A DNA stretch of 64,000 bases from contig NZ_CP118574.1 in assembly GCF_028898845.1 (NCBI RefSeq), positions 5,925,001-5,989,000 of the forward strand, in the 5' to 3' direction. The position numbers and the translations under genes were made by a program. Origin of the DNA: Streptomyces sp. WZ-12. Lineage in GTDB: Bacteria > Actinomycetota > Actinomycetes > Streptomycetales > Streptomycetaceae. Under the pieces are notes generated by a model. The model had not been told where the DNA came from and made no database searches. It saw nothing but the letters and a program-made list of their open reading frames with translations. Shown here piece by piece: positions 55,621-64,000 of the stretch; position 1 is the first letter of the stretch, and each line of letters begins with the position of its first letter.

Positions 55621-56706
55621 ATGGCACAGGAAGTGCGCGGCGTCGTGGCGCCGGGCAAGAACGAGGCGGTCCGGCTGGAGACGATCCTGGTGCCCGACCC
55701 GGGGCCCGGGGAAGCCGTGGTGCAGATCCAGGCGTGCGGGGTGTGCCACACCGACCTGCACTACAAGCAGGGCGGCATCAACGACGACTTCCCGTTCCTG
55801 CTCGGCCACGAGGCGTCGGGCATCGTGGAGTCGGTGGGCGAGGGCGTCACCGACGTCGCCCCAGGGGACTTCGTCATCCTCAACTGGCGCGCGGTGTGCG
55901 GCTCCTGTAGGGCGTGCCTGCGCGGGCGGCCCCAGTACTGCTTCAACACCCACAACGCCCGCCAGAAGATGACGCTCAAGGACGGTACCGAGCTGTCCCC
56001 GGCGCTGGGCATCGGGGCGTTCGCCGACAAGACGCTGGTCGCCGCCGGCCAGTGCACCAAGGTCGACCCGGCGGTCGCGCCGGCCGTCGCGGGGCTGCTG
56101 GGCTGCGGCGTGATGGCCGGCATCGGCGCCGCGATCAACACCGGGAACGTCGGTCGCGGCGACTCGGTCGCGGTCATCGGCTGCGGCGGGGTCGGCGACG
56201 CGGCGGTGGTCGGGGCCCGGCTGGCCGGCGCGGCGAAGATCATCGCCATCGACATCGACGACCGCAAGCTGGAGACCGCCCGCTCCATGGGCGCCACCCA
56301 CACCGTCAACTCCCGTGCCGCCGACCCCGTCGAGGCGGTCCGGGAGCTCACCGGCGGCTTCGGCGCCGACGTCGTCATCGACGCGGTCGGCCGCCCGGAG
56401 ACCTACCGGCAGGCGTTCTACGCCCGCGACCTGGCCGGGACCGTCGTCCTGGTGGGCGTCCCCACCCCCGAGATGACCCTGGAACTCCCCCTCCTGGACG
56501 TCTTCGGCCGCGGCGGCGCCCTGAAGTCCTCCTGGTACGGCGACTGCCTGCCGTCCCGGGACTTCCCGATGCTGATCGACCTCCACCAGCAGGGCCGGAT
56601 CGACCTCGGCGCGTTCGTCACCGAGACCATCGCCATCGACGAGGTGGAGCGGGCCTTCGACCGGATGCACGCCGGCGACGTGCTGCGTTCGGTGGTGGTG
56701 CTGTGA
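55621..56706 (+). CDS. mscR: S-(hydroxymethyl)mycothiol dehydrogenase
   Basis: This 361-residue zinc alcohol dehydrogenase has catalytic zinc ligands C42 (GVCHTD) and H63/E64 (GHEASG), a four-cysteine structural zinc loop ([15 protein letters not shown], from about 92), and a Rossmann [11 protein letters not shown] motif. The sequence class is the mycothiol-dependent formaldehyde dehydrogenase/nitrosothiol reductase (AdhE2/MscR), which oxidises the formaldehyde-mycothiol adduct. Its stop overlaps the next gene, an MBL hydrolase, as in mycobacteria (Rv2259-Rv2260, from memory). Confidence 0.9.
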   Translation: MAQEVRGVVAPGKNEAVRLETILVPDPGPGEAVVQIQACGVCHTDLHYKQGGINDDFPFLLGHEASGIVESVGEGVTDVAPGDFVILNWRAVCGSCRACLRGRPQYCFNTHNARQKMTLKDGTELSPALGIGAFADKTLVAAGQCTKVDPAVAPAVAGLLGCGVMAGIGAAINTGNVGRGDSVAVIGCGGVGDAAVVGARLAGAAKIIAIDIDDRKLETARSMGATHTVNSRAADPVEAVRELTGGFGADVVIDAVGRPETYRQAFYARDLAGTVVLVGVPTPEMTLELPLLDVFGRGGALKSSWYGDCLPSRDFPMLIDLHQQGRIDLGAFVTETIAIDEVERAFDRMHAGDVLRSVVVL

Positions 56707-57335
56707 TGACCGCCCGCATCGACCACCTCGTCACCTCCGGGACGTTCTCCCTCGACGGCGGCACCTGGGACGTCGACAACAACGTGTGGATCGTCGGCGA
56801 CGGCTCCGAGGCCGTCGTCATCGACGCCGCCCACGACGCCGACGCCATCCTCCGGGCCCTCGACGGACGCACCCTGCGCGCGATCATCTGCACCCACGCG
56901 CACAACGACCACATCGACGCGGCCCCGGCGCTCGCCGCCCGCACGGGCGCGCGGATCCTGCTGCACCCCGACGACCTGCCGCTGTGGAAGCAGACCCACC
57001 CGGACACCGCCCCCGACGGGGACCTGTCGGACGGTCAGGTGCTCACCATCGCCGGCACCGACCTGACAGTGCTGCACACCCCCGGCCACGCGCCCGGCGC
57101 GGTCTGCCTCCACGCCCCCGACCTGAAGGCCGTGTTCACCGGGGACACCCTCTTCCAGGGCGGCCCCGGTGCCACCGGCCGCTCCTTCTCGGACTTCCCG
57201 ACGATCATCGACTCGATCCGCGACCGGCTGCTGACCCTTCCCCCGGACACCGCCGTCCACACCGGCCACGGCGACTCGACGACCATCGGCACGGAGGCCC
57301 CACACCTGGAGGAATGGGTGGCGCGGGGGCATTAG
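56706..57335 (+). CDS. Metallo-beta-lactamase hydrolase, candidate S-formylmycothiol hydrolase
   Basis: This 209-residue glyoxalase-II-like MBL protein has CTHAHNDHID at 62-71 (metal ligands H64, H66, D68, H69). VLHTPGHAPGAVC, FTGDTLFQGGPGATGR and HTGHGDSTT follow. Its ATG shares one base with the TGA of mscR, giving tight coupling. Since MscR yields S-formylmycothiol, this enzyme may hydrolyse that thioester to formate and free mycothiol. The role is inferred from the pairing. Confidence 0.85.
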   Translation: MTARIDHLVTSGTFSLDGGTWDVDNNVWIVGDGSEAVVIDAAHDADAILRALDGRTLRAIICTHAHNDHIDAAPALAARTGARILLHPDDLPLWKQTHPDTAPDGDLSDGQVLTIAGTDLTVLHTPGHAPGAVCLHAPDLKAVFTGDTLFQGGPGATGRSFSDFPTIIDSIRDRLLTLPPDTAVHTGHGDSTTIGTEAPHLEEWVARGH

Positions 57336-57348
57336 GGGCGAGGGAGCG

Positions 57349-57440
57349 CTTCCCTGAGGGGGCGTGCGAACGCATCCCGTAGGGGGCACATGAACCCCCT
57401 GCGGGGCCTCAACGCTCAGGAGGCACCGGGTATTTCCGCG
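57349..57440. repeat. Hairpin repeat element, copy A
   Basis: It starts 14 bp after the MBL hydrolase stop. The stem is CCCGTAGGGGG (57376-57386) with CCCCCTGCGGG (57395-57405), and CCTCAACGC and GGTATTTCCGCGG follow. Confidence 0.85.
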
Positions 57441-57553
57441 GCGCCGGAGACAAGCCGACGGCGTAGGGCACGCCCGAGGGCCACGCCCCCTCGGGCCCTC
57501 GCGTAGACCCTGTTTGTTGGGTCCTCACGTAGACCCTGTGCAGGCCGTCGCGC

Positions 57554-57645
57554 CTTCCCTGAGGGGGCGTGCGAACGGATCCCGTAGGGGATGCATGAGC
57601 CCCCTGCGGGGCCTCAACGCACCGAAGCCGCAAGGTATTCCGCGG
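57554..57645. repeat. Hairpin repeat element, copy B
   Basis: It shares CTTCCCTGAGGGGGCG, the stem (57581-57590 with 57601-57610) and the CCTCAACGC...GGTATTCCGCGG tail with copy A. Confidence 0.85.
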
Positions 57646-57675
57646 ACGCGCCCCCATGGGGGTCCCTTGGGGGAC

Positions 57676-57767
57676 TCCCCCTCGGGGCTGGGCGAACGCA
57701 TCCCGTAAGGGGTGCGCGGGCCCCCTGCGGAGCCTCAACGTACGGGAGGCGCAGGGTATTTCAGAGG
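57676..57767. repeat. Hairpin repeat element, copy C
   Basis: A degenerate copy: GCGAACGCATCCCGTAAGGGG (from 57692), CCCCCTGCGG (57721-57730), CCTCAACG, GGTATTTC. Confidence 0.8.
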
Positions 57768-58020
57768 TTGCCAGAGGGGGAGCCAGAGGAAATCGGAGAG
57801 GACCAAAGGAGATCGGGAGGGGGCAGAGGAGGCCGGAGAGGATCAGGCAGGACCGGAGCGGACCAGATCGGATCAAAGGGGAGAGAAGCGGACAGGGGGC
57901 AGCGGACAGGGGGCAGGGGGGTCAAAGAGGACGAGAGGAAATCGCAGCGGACCGGAGCGGACCGGAGCGGATCAGCGAGGAGCCAGAGGAAATCGCAGTG
58001 GCCCGGAGCGGATCGGAGAC
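57768..58020. repeat. Purine-rich degenerate repeat tract
   Basis: About 250 bp of G/A-rich plus-strand sequence with recurring units such as GGACCGGAGC, AGAGGAAATCG and CGGACAGGGGGCAG. It is noncoding. Confidence 0.75.
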
Positions 58021-58031
58021 GCGAGCGTGCT

Positions 58032-59372
58032 TCAAGCGCCGGTGGCGGTTCGTTGGAGGATGCGGGCGGCCACCGTTGCGGAGTCGACCAACGGGTGGAG
58101 GGCCAGGGCCCGTAGGGCGGCGTCGCGGTCCTTGAAGAGGGCGGCGTCGACCGTGGCGCGCTCGACCGCCTTGAGTTGGAGCATCAGCCCCAACTGGTCC
58201 TCGCGCAGCGGCGCGCAGGGCAGCGGTCGGGCCCCCTTGGCGGTCACCTCGCAGACCGTCTCCACGATCGCGTCCGACGGCAGTTGCGGCACCGTCGTCC
58301 CGTTGCGGACGTTGAGGATCAGCCGCCGCCCGGAGTCGCCCGCGATGGCGTGCATCAGGGCCAGCGCGACCCGGTCGTAGCCACCGCCCTCCAGGTCCGC
58401 GCTGTCCCGCTGCCAGCCGCCGGTGGCCTCCCGACTGTGCGCCATGTACGTCTCCTCGCGCTCCAACCGGGTCCGCTCCCACAGCTCGTACACCGCGTCC
58501 GGGGAACCGGCCGTCGCGGCCCGTTCGAAGAAGCCGCCCTGCTGCCGGTCCAGGAACTCCCCGCGGGTCTGCGCGGTGTCCCGTACGGAGTGCAGGGTCT
58601 CCCGGCGGAAGTAGTAGTAGTGCAGGTACTCGTTGGGCAGGGCGCCGAGGACGCGGAGCCAGTCGGGGCCGAAGAGCCGGCCCTCCTCGAAGGAGCCCAG
58701 GGCCGCCTCGTCGGTCAACAGGCCGGGCAGCACATCGGTGCCGTCCAGGGTCAACGAGCGTAGCCAGCCGAGGTGGTTGAGGCCGACGTAGTCGTAACCG
58801 GAGCGGATCGGGTCCTCCAGGGCCGCCGGGTCCGCGCCGGCCGCGCGGGCCGCCCGGCGCACCAGCCCCACGGGGGAGTCGCAGATCCCGATGACCCGGT
58901 CGCCCAGTACCTGAGCCATCGCCTCGGTCACCATCCCGGCGGGATTGGTGAAGTTGATGACCCACGCCCCCGGAGCGAGCGCCGCGACCCGTTCGGCGAT
59001 GTGCAGCGCCACCGGGATCGTCCGCAGCCCGTAGAGGACGCCGCCCGCGCCGACCGTCTCCTGGCCCAACACGCCCTCGGACAGCGGGATTCGCTCGTCC
59101 CGGATGCGGCCCGCGGTGCCGCCGACCCGGATGGCGGAGAAGACGAAGTCGGCGCCCGTCAGCGCCGCGTCGAGTGATTCCGCCACCCGTACGGGTACCG
59201 CTTCGGTACGGCCCCGCGACAGCCGGGCCAGCACGTCGGAGATCACCGCGACCCGTCGCGGATCGGTGTCGTACAGCGTCAACTCGGAGACGGAGCGTGT
59301 CGGATCGTCGAGCAGCGCGCGGTACACGAGCGGGACCCGGAAGCCGCCACCGCCGAGAATGGAGAGCCTCAT
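58032..59372 (-). CDS. Glycoside hydrolase family 4 (6-phospho-beta-glucosidase-like)
   Basis: This 446-residue GH4 enzyme uses NAD+ and a divalent metal for redox-assisted cleavage. The N-terminal LGGGGF (6-11) binds the nucleotide. VINFTNPAGMVTEA (138-151), C164 in GICDSP and H200 in GLNHLG are the GH4 metal ligands. The substrate is probably a 6-phospho-beta-glucoside. TACGTT lies 7 nt before the ATG on the minus strand, a leaderless layout. It is divergent from a PfkB kinase gene and may act with it. Confidence 0.92.
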   Translation of the reverse strand: MRLSILGGGGFRVPLVYRALLDDPTRSVSELTLYDTDPRRVAVISDVLARLSRGRTEAVPVRVAESLDAALTGADFVFSAIRVGGTAGRIRDERIPLSEGVLGQETVGAGGVLYGLRTIPVALHIAERVAALAPGAWVINFTNPAGMVTEAMAQVLGDRVIGICDSPVGLVRRAARAAGADPAALEDPIRSGYDYVGLNHLGWLRSLTLDGTDVLPGLLTDEAALGSFEEGRLFGPDWLRVLGALPNEYLHYYYFRRETLHSVRDTAQTRGEFLDRQQGGFFERAATAGSPDAVYELWERTRLEREETYMAHSREATGGWQRDSADLEGGGYDRVALALMHAIAGDSGRRLILNVRNGTTVPQLPSDAIVETVCEVTAKGARPLPCAPLREDQLGLMLQLKAVERATVDAALFKDRDAALRALALHPLVDSATVAARILQRTATGA

Positions 59373-59379
59373 GGGGCGG

Positions 59380-59385
59380 AACGTA
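59380..59385 (-). promoter_or_regulatory. Leaderless -10 for the GH4 gene
   Basis: On the minus strand TACGTT precedes the ATG by 7 nt. Confidence 0.4.
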
Positions 59386-59439
59386 CCGCAGCATCAGGCA
59401 CACTGGCGGCACGAGTTGCGTAGGAGAGGGGCGAGCGCG

Positions 59440-60633
59440 GTGAACAGTGGCCGACGCGATGTACAACCGCCCGCGGGACCGGCCGCCGCGCCGCCCGGGC
59501 TCGATCCGCTGGCCGGGGTGCGCCGCGAGGGCGATCCGCCCACCGACGTCTACCTCACCGGCACCGTCTTCCTCGACATCATCTTCACCGGCCTGGACAC
59601 CGCCCCGGTCCGCGGCACCGAATCCTGGGCCCGCGGCATGGGATCGAGCCCCGGGGGCGTCGCCAACATGGCCACCGCGCTGGCCCGGCTGGGGCTGCGC
59701 ACCTCCCTGGCCGCCGCGTTCGGCGACGACATGTACGGCGAGTACTGCTGGGAGCTGCTGGAGCAGGGCGAGGGCATCGACCTGTCGCTCTCCCGCCGGG
59801 TCCCCGGCTGGCACTCCCCGGTCACCGTCTCGATGGCCTACGAGGGCGAGCGCACCATGGTCTCGCACGGCCACCAGGCCCCGCCGCCGGACTTCGTCTT
59901 CGACGGCCGGCACGCGCCCGGCTGCCCGCCGCCGTCCCGGGCCTGCGTCGCCTCGCTCGTGCCCGGCCGCCGGGAGGGCTGGCTGGGCTGCGCGGCCGGC
60001 CGCGGCAGCCGGCTCTTCGCCGACGTGGGCTGGGACGACTCCGGCCGCTGGGACCCGGCCGACCTCGCCGACCTGGAACACTGCGAGGCGTTCCTGCCCA
60101 ACGCCGAGGAGGCGATGCGCTACACCCGCACCGACTGCCCGCGCACCGCCGCCCACAAGCTGGCCGAGCGGGTCCCGCTCGCCGTGGTCACCCTCGGCTC
60201 CGAGGGCGCCTACGCGGTGGACTCCCGCAGCGGCGAGACCGCCGAGGTGCCCGCCATCGTCGTGGAGGCGCTGGACCCGACCGGCGCCGGGGACGTCTTC
60301 GTCGCCGGCTTCGTCACCGGCACCCTCGCCGCGTGGCCGCTGGCGGACCGGCTGGCCTTCGCCGGGCTGAGCGCCGCCCTGTCGGTGCAGGAGTTCGGCG
60401 GCTCGCTCTCCGCGCCCGGATGGGCCGAGATCGCCGCCTGGTGGCGCCGGGTCCGGGCCTGCGACACCGCGGTCGGCGCCGGGCTGCGCCGCCAGTACGG
60501 GTTCCTGGACGCGGTGCTGCCGGCCCCCGGCACGGCCGTCGGCGCCCCCGGCGGGACCGACGCCGCGCGCCCCGCAGGACCGCCCCCGCTGGCCCGCGCG
60601 GTCCCCACGATCGGCTTCCGCCGGCCGGCCTGA
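59440..60633 (+). CDS. PfkB/ribokinase family carbohydrate kinase
   Basis: This 397-residue sugar kinase has the N-terminal GTVFLDIIFTGL segment, GMGSSPGGVANMATALARLG (substrate site) and the C-terminal ATP/anion-hole signature DPTGAGDVFVAGF (279-291, catalytic D285). About 30 low-complexity residues precede the fold and about 35 follow it. The GTG 59440 has GGAGAGG upstream. The sugar is unknown; divergence from a GH4 phosphoglycosidase suggests carbohydrate catabolism. Confidence 0.88.
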   Translation: MNSGRRDVQPPAGPAAAPPGLDPLAGVRREGDPPTDVYLTGTVFLDIIFTGLDTAPVRGTESWARGMGSSPGGVANMATALARLGLRTSLAAAFGDDMYGEYCWELLEQGEGIDLSLSRRVPGWHSPVTVSMAYEGERTMVSHGHQAPPPDFVFDGRHAPGCPPPSRACVASLVPGRREGWLGCAAGRGSRLFADVGWDDSGRWDPADLADLEHCEAFLPNAEEAMRYTRTDCPRTAAHKLAERVPLAVVTLGSEGAYAVDSRSGETAEVPAIVVEALDPTGAGDVFVAGFVTGTLAAWPLADRLAFAGLSAALSVQEFGGSLSAPGWAEIAAWWRRVRACDTAVGAGLRRQYGFLDAVLPAPGTAVGAPGGTDAARPAGPPPLARAVPTIGFRRPA

Positions 60634-60910
60634 ACGACGCCGCGGTGGGCGTTGCGCCCGTACGGAACGTACCCGCGCCATCGCCCACTGCGACGGGCGC
60701 GCTCGACGCCCCCGCACCCGGCGTCGCCCCGGAAGCGCCGCCTGGCGGGCGGGACTTGAGGGGCCTTCCCCGGGCGGACGGCCTCGCGCCCGGGGCCGAA
60801 ACGCCCCCGCGCCCCCACCTGCCGGAAAAGCCGGCCGGCGTGTCAGTGGCCCGTCGTACTCTGGTAACGCAAGGAGCCAGTGCGGACGCCTTCCTTGAGG
60901 GGCCGCACCT

Positions 60911-61957
<1,047 letters not shown>

Positions 61958-61998
61958 CCCGCGCCGCGCGATTCAAAAGAAGCGAGACCCACTTCCCC

Positions 61999-62496
61999 AT
62001 GTCGATCGACGTCAACAACGAGTCCGGCACGGACATCGACGAGCAGGCGATCCTCGACGTCGCCCGCTATGCCCTGGCCCGGATGCGGATCCACCCGCTC
62101 TCCGAGCTGTCGGTCATCGTCGTGGACGCCGAGGCCATGGAGCAGCTCCACCTCCAGTGGATGGACCTGCCCGGCCCGACGGATGTCATGTCCTTCCCGA
62201 TGGACGAACTGCGGCCGCCGGCCAAGGACGAGGAGGAGCCCCCGCAGGGGCTCCTCGGTGACATCGTGCTCTGCCCGGAGGTCGCCGTGCAGCAGGGCGC
62301 GGCGGCCCCGACGGCACACAGCATGGACGAGGAGCTCCAACTGCTGACCGTGCACGGCGTGCTGCACCTGCTCGGCTACGACCACGAGGAGCCGGACGAG
62401 AAGGTCGAGATGTTCGGCCTGCAGGCCGCGATCATCGACGGCTGGCGGGCGGAGCGCGGGATGACCGGCCCCTCGCCGGCCCCGACCGTCACCTGA
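61999..62496 (+). CDS. ybeY: rRNA maturation endoribonuclease YbeY
   Basis: YbeY is a zinc endoribonuclease for 16S rRNA 3' maturation and ribosome quality control. The 165-residue protein has the metal motif H119-x3-H123-x5-H129 ([11 protein letters not shown]), preceded by [10 protein letters not shown] and [10 protein letters not shown]. It is 41 bp after phoH, the usual arrangement, and 11 bp before the CorC-type gene; all three look cotranscribed. Confidence 0.97.
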   Translation: MSIDVNNESGTDIDEQAILDVARYALARMRIHPLSELSVIVVDAEAMEQLHLQWMDLPGPTDVMSFPMDELRPPAKDEEEPPQGLLGDIVLCPEVAVQQGAAAPTAHSMDEELQLLTVHGVLHLLGYDHEEPDEKVEMFGLQAAIIDGWRAERGMTGPSPAPTVT

Positions 62497-62507
62497 CGGG
62501 GCCCGCC

Positions 62508-63827
62508 ATGACCACCCTGATCGCCGTCGCGGTACTCCTCGTCGTCGTCGCCTGGCTCGCCGCCTGCGCGGAGGCCGGGCTGACCCGGACGACCAGCTTC
62601 CGCGCCGAGGAGGCGGTCCGCTCCGGCCGGCGCGGCAGCGCCAAGCTGGCCGCGGTCGCCGCCGACCCCACCCGCTACCTCAACCTCGCGCTGCTGGTGC
62701 GGGTCGGCTGCGAGGTGGCCGCCGGCGCCCTGGTCACCTACGCCTGCCTGCGCGCGTTCGACACGACGTGGGAGGCGCTGACCGTCGCCATCGCGGTGAT
62801 GCTGCTGGTGTCCTACGTCGCCGTCGGCGTCTCCCCGCGCACCATCGGCCGCCAACACCCCCTCAACACCGCCACCGCCGCGGCGTACGTGCTGCTGCCG
62901 CTGGCCCGGGTGATGGGCCCGGTGCCGCAACTGCTGATCCTGCTCGGCAACGCCCTCACCCCCGGCAAGGGCTTCCGCAAGGGCCCGTTCGCCTCCGAGG
63001 CCGAACTGCGGTCGCTGGTGGACCTCGCCGAGAAGGAGTCGCTGATCGAGGACGAGGAGCGCCGGATGGTGCACTCCGTCTTCCAACTCGGCGACACCCT
63101 CGTCCGGGAGGTGATGGTGCCGCGCACCGACCTCATCTCCGTCGAGCGCTTCAAGACCATCCGCCAGGCGCTCACCCTCGCCCTGCGCTCCGGCTTCTCC
63201 CGCATCCCGGTGACCGGGGAGAACGAGGACGACATCGTCGGCATCGTCTACCTCAAGGACCTCGCCCGCAAGGTGCACATCAGCCGGGAAGCGGAGACCG
63301 AGTTGGTGTCCACCGCGATGCGCCCGGCGGTGTTCGTCCCGGACACCAAGAACGCCGGCGACCTGCTGCGCGAGATGCAGCGGGACCGCAACCACGTCGC
63401 GGTGGTGATCGACGAGTACGGCGGCACCGCCGGCATCGTGACCATCGAGGACATCCTGGAGGAGATCGTCGGCGAGATCACCGACGAGTACGACCGCGAA
63501 CTGCCGCCCGTGCAGGACCTGGGCGCCGGCCGGTACCGCGTCACCGCCCGGCTGGACATCGGTGCGCTGGGCGAGCTGTACGGGCTGGCGGAGCTGGACG
63601 ACGAGGACGTGGAGACCGTCGGCGGGCTGCTGGCGAAGCTGTTGGGTCGGGTCCCGATCGCCGGGGCGACCGTCGAGGTCGACCTCTCCGACGACGGCTC
63701 GGACCCGGACCTGAAGGCGCTGCGGCTGATCGCCGAGTCGCCGGCCGGCCGCCGCAACAAGATCGTCACGGTGCTCTGCGAGCCGGTCCGCGCGGCGGCT
63801 GCGGAGGGTGACGGCGTCGGTCGCTGA
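62508..63827 (+). CDS. CorC/HlyC family CBS-domain membrane protein (CNNM-like)
   Basis: A 439-residue protein with a DUF21/CNNM membrane domain (about 1-150, four spans), two CBS domains (about 200-330: VMVPRTDLISVE, VVIDEYGGTAGIVTIEDILEEIVGEI) and a C-terminal CorC_HlyC domain (about 345-430). The family is involved in magnesium or cobalt efflux and tolerance, and the E. coli homologue (YbeX) lies beside ybeY as here. It is last in the phoH-ybeY operon before a strong terminator. Confidence 0.94.
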   Translation: MTTLIAVAVLLVVVAWLAACAEAGLTRTTSFRAEEAVRSGRRGSAKLAAVAADPTRYLNLALLVRVGCEVAAGALVTYACLRAFDTTWEALTVAIAVMLLVSYVAVGVSPRTIGRQHPLNTATAAAYVLLPLARVMGPVPQLLILLGNALTPGKGFRKGPFASEAELRSLVDLAEKESLIEDEERRMVHSVFQLGDTLVREVMVPRTDLISVERFKTIRQALTLALRSGFSRIPVTGENEDDIVGIVYLKDLARKVHISREAETELVSTAMRPAVFVPDTKNAGDLLREMQRDRNHVAVVIDEYGGTAGIVTIEDILEEIVGEITDEYDRELPPVQDLGAGRYRVTARLDIGALGELYGLAELDDEDVETVGGLLAKLLGRVPIAGATVEVDLSDDGSDPDLKALRLIAESPAGRRNKIVTVLCEPVRAAAAEGDGVGR

Positions 63828-63846
63828 CTGCCCGCCCACCCACCTC

Positions 63847-63874
63847 GCGCCCGCGGCCGAAAGGCCGCGGGCGC
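63847..63874 (+). terminator. Terminator of the phoH-ybeY-corC operon
   Basis: A perfect 12-bp GC stem (63847-63858 with 63863-63874) with a GAAA tetraloop starts 20 bp after the stop codon. Confidence 0.85.
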
Positions 63875-63930
63875 CCGCAATTCCGGGCCGCTCGGCCCCA
63901 CACCACAACTGATCGGCAGTGCACCGGAAA

Positions 63931-63973
63931 TATCCTCAAAGCCATGTCCGGGAGCGCTGGATTCCCTCGCTGA
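63931..63973 (+). promoter_or_regulatory. Promoter and very short leader-like ORF at the window end
   Basis: TATCCT (63931-63936) lies 7 nt before an ATG at 63944 that opens a 9-codon ORF (MSGSAGFPR, stop 63971-63973). It could be a leader peptide or a chance ORF before the next gene, which is outside the window. Confidence 0.3.
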
Positions 63974-64000
63974 GCCCGTGGAAGGATCTTCGAGTCGGCG

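Larger units (their letters stand above)
57336..58031. other. 696-bp repeat-filled convergent gap
   Basis: The gap holds copies A, B and C of the hairpin repeat element, a twice-repeated CGTAGACCCTGT unit near 57500-57540, and a 250-bp purine-rich tract. No coding frame has credible composition. Confidence 0.7.

Overview
This window is a chromosomal core segment of a Streptomyces-type actinomycete. The evidence is very high GC with strong third-position GC bias, GTG starts, TANNNT -10 boxes sitting 6-8 nt from start codons, a mycothiol-type formaldehyde dehydrogenase, a CIRCE/hrcA/dnaJ2 heat-shock operon, and a gene order (obg, proB-proA, nadD-LCP-rsfS, leuS, comEA-comEC-holA, rpsT-lepA, hrcA-dnaJ2, phoH-ybeY) that, from memory, matches the S. 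coelicolor SCO2595 to SCO2530 region read in reverse. Almost every protein belongs to a known family, and no complete prophage, transposon, CRISPR array or biosynthetic cluster was seen.

Layout. 1-6.1 kb: Obg GTPase, a convergent CDP-glycerol glycerophosphotransferase-like membrane protein, proB and a small conserved protein. 6.3-15 kb: proA, two adjacent paralogous membrane proteins, an M48 protease, two tiny membrane proteins, nadD, a LytR-CpsA-Psr protein, rsfS and a histidine phosphatase with a CTG start. 15.1-19 kb: two identical tRNA-Ala(GGC) genes, each with its own promoter-like sequence and terminator, bracketing a 3.7 kb accessory interval with two broken genes, two small zinc-ribbon proteins and a GT87-type glycosyltransferase. 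19-24.6 kb: a secreted S53 peptidase, then leuS behind a candidate leucine attenuator. 24.6-32.6 kb: heptanucleotide repeats, a membrane-anchored coiled-coil protein, a DegV protein, comEA (with a TTA codon and upstream DnaA boxes), comEC and an arylamine N-acetyltransferase. 32.6-44.5 kb: holA, a divergent 84-residue protein, a proline-rich membrane protein, rpsT, lepA, an acyl-CoA ligase, a SpoIIE-type phosphatase, hemW and a DUF1876 protein. 44.6-53.9 kb: a DUF3097 protein, two metallo-beta-lactamase-fold proteins (one RNase Z), hrcA-dnaJ2, a nitronate monooxygenase, rsmE, OsmC, a HIT protein and a secreted acid phosphatase. 54-64 kb: a glucarate dehydratase-like enzyme, a mycothiol-dependent formaldehyde detoxification pair, a 700 bp repeat-filled gap, a GH4 glycosidase divergent from a PfkB kinase, and the phoH-ybeY-CorC operon.

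Functional themes are ribosome assembly and translation quality (Obg, RsfS, RsmE, LepA, YbeY, S20, LeuS), proline synthesis, DNA uptake with replication (ComEA, ComEC, HolA), and cell-envelope glycopolymers (glycerophosphotransferase-like protein, LCP protein, the SCO2584/SCO2583-like pair). The most interesting signals are regulatory or structural: the leuS leader peptide with a U-tract terminator; a recurring leaderless promoter/start arrangement; the TTA codon and DnaA boxes at comEA; a family of about 75-90 bp hairpin repeats after stop codons; and the tRNA-bracketed interval with fused gene remnants. No clearly new multi-gene system was found.
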